DNA of 21,733 nucleotides, taken from NCBI GenBank assembly GCA_004556985.1, contig SFFC01000022.1, positions 1-21,733 of the forward strand. The letters are read 5' to 3'. The translations under genes were made by a program, and so were the position numbers. The notes under the pieces are model-generated. The model was not told where the DNA came from. It did not search any database and saw only the letters and a program-made list of their open reading frames with translations. This document shows, piece after piece, positions 17,888 to 21,733 of the stretch. This stretch comes from Clostridiales bacterium (GTDB lineage: Bacteria; Bacillota; Clostridia; Christensenellales; Aristaeellaceae). The number at the start of each line of letters is the position of its first letter. Positions within the stretch are counted from its first letter, which is position 1.

Positions 17888-18844
17888 TCAGAACTCGCGC
17901 TTGAGGCTTCGCGTAAAGAGGGCGCTCATCGCCTTGCCGGGCTCCGCCCCCTCGTAGAGCACGGCATGCACGGCCCGGCAGATCGGCAGCTCGACGTCCC
18001 GCTCCTGCGCCATCGCGCACAGCGCCTTCACCGTGTAATACCCCTCCGCGAGCTCGTCGTAGGTCTCTCCCTGCACAAAGAGCTCGCCAAAGCGCCGGTT
18101 GTGGCTGTACTTCGAAAAGACCGTCGCCTCATAATCGCCCAGGTGACAAAGGCCGTAGGCGGACATCTCCCGTCCGCCCATCGCCGCGATCAGCCGCGCG
18201 ATCTCCCGCGTGCCGCGGCTCATGAGCGCACCCTTGAGCGAGGAGACGCCCATGCCGTCGAGCATGCCCGCCGCGATGCCGACGACGTTTTTGGCGGCCG
18301 CCCCGATCTCGTTGCCGATCAGGTCGGTGCCGTAATAAAAGCGGATCAGCCCGCCGGAGAGCTGCGCGATGAGCCGCTCCTTGACCGCCTCGTTTTCCGA
18401 ATCGATCACCATACAGTTCGGCACGCCTGCCAGGAATTCCTGCACATGGCCCGGCCCGAGCCACACGGCGATGTCGTTGCTTCCTCCGACCGCCTCCCCG
18501 GCGATCCGGGAGAGCCGCCGGTTGGTGCCGACCTCGATGCCCTTCATGCAAAGCACAAAGGTCTTGCCCGAGACGCCGCAAGCGGCGATCTGTGCCATCA
18601 GCGCCGCAAGCCCCTGCGAGCCGACGGAGATGCAGACCAGCTCCGACTCCAGCGCCTCGCCAAGGTCGCAGGTCAGGCGCACGCTCGGCTCCAGCGTCAC
18701 CAGTCCGTTGCTTCGCGTCTGCAGAAACGCCTGCATCCTCGCGGAGTCCTCCCGGCCGTAGAGCGTCACCTCGTGGCCGATGTGGTCAAGATACCACGCG
18801 ATAAACGATCCCCACCGGCCGCAGCCGATCACCGTTGCCTTCAT
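17888..18844 (-). CDS. gpsA: NAD(P)-dependent glycerol-3-phosphate dehydrogenase
   Basis: This 318-residue cytoplasmic enzyme reduces dihydroxyacetone phosphate to sn-glycerol-3-phosphate for phospholipid synthesis. The N-terminal Rossmann fold shows VIGCGRWGSF (G7, G9, G12), a WG-containing GpsA motif. Catalytic lysines are likely K101 (MKGIE) and K185 (GAAAKNVVGIAAGMLDG). The C-terminal helical domain includes GDYEATVFSKYSHNRRFG (236-253), the GpsA glycerol-phosphate site region. WLGPGHVQEF replaces the more usual SGPSFAxEV, so this is a somewhat divergent GpsA. ATG at 18844 has GAGG 8 bases upstream; a GTG at 18853 overlaps that site. It starts 26 bases after rnr, and the two are probably cotranscribed. 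Confidence 0.93.
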   Translation of the reverse strand: MKATVIGCGRWGSFIAWYLDHIGHEVTLYGREDSARMQAFLQTRSNGLVTLEPSVRLTCDLGEALESELVCISVGSQGLAALMAQIAACGVSGKTFVLCMKGIEVGTNRRLSRIAGEAVGGSNDIAVWLGPGHVQEFLAGVPNCMVIDSENEAVKERLIAQLSGGLIRFYYGTDLIGNEIGAAAKNVVGIAAGMLDGMGVSSLKGALMSRGTREIARLIAAMGGREMSAYGLCHLGDYEATVFSKYSHNRRFGELFVQGETYDELAEGYYTVKALCAMAQERDVELPICRAVHAVLYEGAEPGKAMSALFTRSLKREF

Positions 18845-18870
18845 GCTCTTCACCTCTGTCTCTCCGTATC

Positions 18871-20904
18871 TCAGCGGCTGAAGGCGCGCATGCGCTCGCG
18901 TTCTCGCTTCTTTTCCGATTTTTCCGTCTTTTTTCCGGGCTTCAGCGGTCCGGTCAGCTCGAGATTGATGAAGCTCCCCGAGAGCTCGACGCTTGTGACG
19001 CGCACCGTCACCGCCTGCCCCAGCGAGATGACGGCGCCCGTCCGCTCGCCGCGAAGGAGCATCCGCCGCTCGTCAAAGGCAAACCAGTCCTCCAGCGTGC
19101 GCACGGAGACAAGGCCCTCCGCGCCGTTTGAAAGCGACACATAGAAGCCGCTCTCGCTCACGCCGCTGACCGTGCCCGAAAAGACCTCGCCAACGTGGCC
19201 CACCATCAGCCTCGCCATCATGATCCTGTCCGCCGCGCGCTCCGCCTCAATCGCGGCGCGCTCGCATTCGCTGCTGCGGATCGCCGCCTCGCTCAGCCGC
19301 TCGCCCGTCAGCGTGACCTTCTTCCCGGTCAGCACGGCCGTCAGCGCGCGGCTCACGACGAGATCGGGATAGCGGCGGATCGGCGAGGTGAAATGGCAGT
19401 AATCGGGCATCGCCAGGCCGTAGTGGCCCAGCGGATGCTCGTCGTAGCGCGCCTTCTGCATGCTGCGCAGCGCCAGCATCGAGATGACGACGTACTCCGG
19501 TCGCTCGCGCGTCTGCTCGAGAATGGCGCGGATGTCGCCCGGCTTCGCCTCTCCCGTCAGGCGGCGGCTGCTGACGCCCAGCCCATCGAGGAAGTCCTTG
19601 AAGATCGCCAGCTTGTCCGGGTCGGGCTTCTCATGCACGCGGTAGAGCAGCGGCACGCCATGCGTCCGGGCAAAGCGCGCCACGGCCTCGTTCGCCGCGA
19701 GCATGAAGTCCTCGATCATCCGCTCCGCCTCGCCGCGCTCGCGCCTGAGAATTTCCACAGGCTCCCCCTGCGCGTCGAGCACGAACTGCGGCTCTTCGGT
19801 CTCAAAGTCGATGCAGCCCTGCGCCGCCCGGCGCGCACGCAGGATCCCCGCCAGCCGCTTCATCTCCAGCAGCGCGGCAGGCAGCCCGGGATGCTTGCCC
19901 GCGAGCCGCTCCTGCTGCGCGCCGTCGCCGTTAAAGAACGCGTTGACGTCGTCGTAGACAAGCCGCGCATCGGAGCGCGTGATCGTGCGCAGCAGCTGCG
20001 TGTCGACGGTCTCGCCGCTTTCGTCGATCGTCAGCAGCGCCGTCATCGTGAATTTGTCCTCGTTCGGCCGCAGGGAACAAACGCCGTTGGAGAGCTGCTC
20101 GGGCAGCATCGGAAGCACGCGGCCCGGCAGATAGATGCTCGTCCCGCGCGCAAGCGCCTCGCGGTCGAGCGCAGAGCCCTCACGCACATAATGCCCCACG
20201 TCTGCGATGTGGACACCCAGGCGGACGCAGCCGTCTTCCAGCGGCTCCAGGCTCACCGCGTCGTCGAAGTCCTTGGCATCCCGTCCGTCGATCGTAAAGG
20301 AGAGCAAACCGCGCAGGTCCGTCCGCTGCGGATCGTCCGCCAGATCGGCCGGCCGAAGCGCGTCGGCCTCCGCCAGCACGTCCGCGTCAAACGCCGAGCG
20401 GAGATGGCCGCTGACGATCAGCGCATCGAGCGCACTCGTCGCCCTTTCAAAGCTCCCGATCACGCCCGTCACATGCGCCAGGAGGCCGCCCTCATCGTCC
20501 CAGCGGACGATCTGCGTGCAGACGATGTCGCCGTCCTCCGCGGGTACATCGCCCTCCTCCACGGTGATTTCGGAGGGGAGATGGCGCTCCAGCGGCTCGA
20601 TCAGCGCGCCGCCCGGGCGCCTGCGCAGCACGCCGACCACCTGCTCATGCGCATGCTCGAGCACACGACGCACGATGACGCGGTCGAGTCCGATCCGCTC
20701 GCCCTCCACGCGGTCGCCAAAAAGCGCGCCGCGCGCATTGTCCCGCGCGCACAGCAGCGTCGTCCCGTCCTGCATCTCCATGCGGATCTGCCCGCGCGCC
20801 ATGCCGCGCACGACCAGCTCGACCTTTTCCCCGCGCTGCTCGCGCCTGGGCCGCGGCTCCTTGCGCGCGCTGCGCCTGCCCTTCGCCGTCCTTCTGTCCT
20901 TCAT
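18871..20904 (-). CDS. rnr: Ribonuclease R (RNB family 3'-5' exoribonuclease)
   Basis: This 677-residue processive hydrolytic exoribonuclease degrades structured RNA and takes part in RNA quality control. A basic N-terminal tail (about 1-25) leads directly into cold-shock domains (about 27-190). The RNB catalytic domain carries DGRDAKDFDDAV with metal ligands D206, D212, D214 and D215, and HFTSPIRRYPDL (504-515) for RNA positioning. An S1 domain (about 570-650) and a lysine/arginine-rich tail close the protein. The N-terminal helix-turn-helix domain of longer RNase R proteins is missing. ATG at 20904 has GGGGAG upstream. It follows secG as in B. subtilis secG-rnr, but gpsA, not smpB, comes next, and a terminator separates it from secG. 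Confidence 0.95.
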   Translation of the reverse strand: MKDRRTAKGRRSARKEPRPRREQRGEKVELVVRGMARGQIRMEMQDGTTLLCARDNARGALFGDRVEGERIGLDRVIVRRVLEHAHEQVVGVLRRRPGGALIEPLERHLPSEITVEEGDVPAEDGDIVCTQIVRWDDEGGLLAHVTGVIGSFERATSALDALIVSGHLRSAFDADVLAEADALRPADLADDPQRTDLRGLLSFTIDGRDAKDFDDAVSLEPLEDGCVRLGVHIADVGHYVREGSALDREALARGTSIYLPGRVLPMLPEQLSNGVCSLRPNEDKFTMTALLTIDESGETVDTQLLRTITRSDARLVYDDVNAFFNGDGAQQERLAGKHPGLPAALLEMKRLAGILRARRAAQGCIDFETEEPQFVLDAQGEPVEILRRERGEAERMIEDFMLAANEAVARFARTHGVPLLYRVHEKPDPDKLAIFKDFLDGLGVSSRRLTGEAKPGDIRAILEQTRERPEYVVISMLALRSMQKARYDEHPLGHYGLAMPDYCHFTSPIRRYPDLVVSRALTAVLTGKKVTLTGERLSEAAIRSSECERAAIEAERAADRIMMARLMVGHVGEVFSGTVSGVSESGFYVSLSNGAEGLVSVRTLEDWFAFDERRMLLRGERTGAVISLGQAVTVRVTSVELSGSFINLELTGPLKPGKKTEKSEKKRERERMRAFSR

Positions 20905-21013
20905 CGTCTCATCTCCCCTCTTCTACCATGCCCAGTTTGCCGTTTCCGCTTCCGGGTCATGCCATGGAATCTCCCACAATGCGCATGGAGAAGCGTCCGT
21001 TCTTTGGAAATCG
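20905..21013 (-). other. Gene-free gap between the secG terminator and rnr
   Basis: These 109 bases contain the rnr ribosome binding site at their low-coordinate end. I see no well-spaced -35/-10 pair; TTGTGG near the middle has no matching -10. The rnr-gpsA promoter is therefore not located, and partial read-through of the secG terminator is possible. Confidence 0.4.
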
Positions 21014-21046
21014 AAAAAAGAAGCCAAAGCATTTTGCTTCAGCCTC
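21014..21046 (-). terminator. Rho-independent terminator after secG
   Basis: An 11-bp stem with three G-U pairs (21036-21046 with 21020-21030, GAGGCTGAAGC/GCTTTGGCTTC on the minus strand) closes a 5-base loop and is followed by TTTTTT. It begins 12 bases past the secG stop codon. Confidence 0.9.
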
Positions 21047-21058
21047 TTTTCGCTTTTG

Positions 21059-21295
21059 TTAGCCGATCACCGCAATGAGGAGCGCACAGATGATGAACAC
21101 ACCTGCGGAGATCTTCGTCGCAAGCGCGAGCTTGCCTTCCATCGTCTTGGCCTTGTTCTTGCCAAAGAACGTTTCGGCGCCGCCGGCAATCGCGCCCAAG
21201 CCGTTGGACTCACCCGGCTGCAGCAGCACGGTAACGATGAGAATCAGCGCGGTAATCACCAGCAAAACGGTGATCACGCCGTTGAGAATCGCCAT
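21059..21295 (-). CDS. secG: Preprotein translocase subunit SecG
   Basis: This 78-residue subunit of the SecYEG channel assists protein export at the cytoplasmic membrane. It has two membrane helices (about 2-24 and 60-77) around the conserved cytoplasmic loop LLQPGESNGLGAIAGGAETFFG (24-45), where LLQxG, GGA and FFG are the family signature; K46-K50 follow. ATG at 21295 has AGGAGG about 10 bases upstream. It starts 32 bases after rpsI and is closed by its own terminator, so it is probably the last gene of an rplM-rpsI-secG transcript. Confidence 0.94.
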   Translation of the reverse strand: MAILNGVITVLLVITALILIVTVLLQPGESNGLGAIAGGAETFFGKNKAKTMEGKLALATKISAGVFIICALLIAVIG

Positions 21296-21327
21296 ACGGT
21301 TTTCGCCTCCTCGATTCGTTCAGCGGA

Positions 21328-21720
21328 TTAGCGCTTGGAGAACTGCGGCGCACGGCGGGCGGCCTTGAGGCCGTACTTCTTGCGCTCCTTCATACGCGGA
21401 TCGCGCGTGAGGAAGCCGGCCTTCTTGATCGCGGGGCGGAGCTCCGGATCAGCCTTGACCAGCGCGCGGGAGACGCCGTGGCGGATCGCGCCGGCCTGAC
21501 CGGCCAGACCACCGCCATACACATTCACCAGAACGTCGTAACGGCCCTCGAGCGCCGTCAGAGCCAGCGGCTGACGGACGGTCATCTTGAGGGTCTCCAG
21601 ACCGAAGTAGTTGTCAATGTCGCGACCGTTGATGACGATCTTGCCCTCGCCCGGAATGAGGCGAACACGGGCAATGGCCTTCTTGCGGCGGCCGACCGCC
21701 TGATACTGAACCTGTGCCAT
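21328..21720 (-). CDS. rpsI: 30S ribosomal protein S9
   Basis: This 130-residue protein is a complete small-subunit ribosomal protein S9. It has the N-terminal YQAVGRRKKAIARVRL, the middle VNVYGGGLAGQAGAIRHGVSRAL, shown here as VYGGGLAGQAGAIRHG, and the basic tail ending APQFSKR, whose last residues reach the decoding P site near tRNA. The start at 21720 is 13 bases from the window edge; the purines upstream are weak, as expected if it is coupled to an rplM gene just outside. Length and motifs are normal. Confidence 0.98.
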   Translation of the reverse strand: MAQVQYQAVGRRKKAIARVRLIPGEGKIVINGRDIDNYFGLETLKMTVRQPLALTALEGRYDVLVNVYGGGLAGQAGAIRHGVSRALVKADPELRPAIKKAGFLTRDPRMKERKKYGLKAARRAPQFSKR

Positions 21721-21733
21721 GTTTCAAACACTC

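Overview
This GC-rich window reads as a chromosomal segment of an anaerobic, Gram-positive-type Clostridia (Bacillota). Every supportable gene lies on the minus strand, so transcription runs from high to low coordinates. The lineage is inferred from gene content and order: remB (DUF370)-gyrB-gyrA, oxygen-sensitive class III ribonucleotide reductase nrdD-nrdG, the NADH sensor Rex, a VanW-family wall protein, rpsI-secG, and consensus sigma-A promoters with strong AGGAGG-type ribosome binding sites. A high-GC gut Clostridia of Christensenellales or Oscillospirales type fits, but genus cannot be read from this sequence.

In transcription order: (a) 21720-21014, rpsI and secG, closed by a strong terminator. 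(b) 20904-17888, rnr and gpsA. (c) 17826-14891, a promoter-led rex-vanW-tetR operon. (d) 14857-12576, a perfect consensus promoter, a structured leader, greA and lysS, then a terminator. (e) 12660-11395, an island of prophage debris: paired CTGTGGTAC repeats, a 24-residue membrane peptide, a terminator, and an in-frame fusion of a tail tape-measure C-terminus to a truncated isocitrate lyase/PEP mutase barrel. (f) 11394-10960, a gene-free stretch with palindromes and the promoter of the next gene. (g) 10959-6278, a membrane-anchored protein, a terminator only 26 bases before nrdD, then nrdD, nrdG and an exported S49 peptidase, closed by a terminator. (h) 6232-1136, a good promoter driving remB-gyrB-gyrA. 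(i) 1085-177, a DMT-family exporter, followed by small hairpins at the left edge.

Most of the window is housekeeping: DNA topology, dNTP supply without oxygen, translation, protein export, RNA decay, transcript rescue and phospholipid precursor synthesis. The least ordinary parts are the tape-measure/PEP-mutase chimera and the phage scar around it, a GyrA with glycine at the fluoroquinolone-contact position, the terminator or attenuator jammed against nrdD, and the double-hairpin greA leader. I did not find a clearly new multi-gene system.
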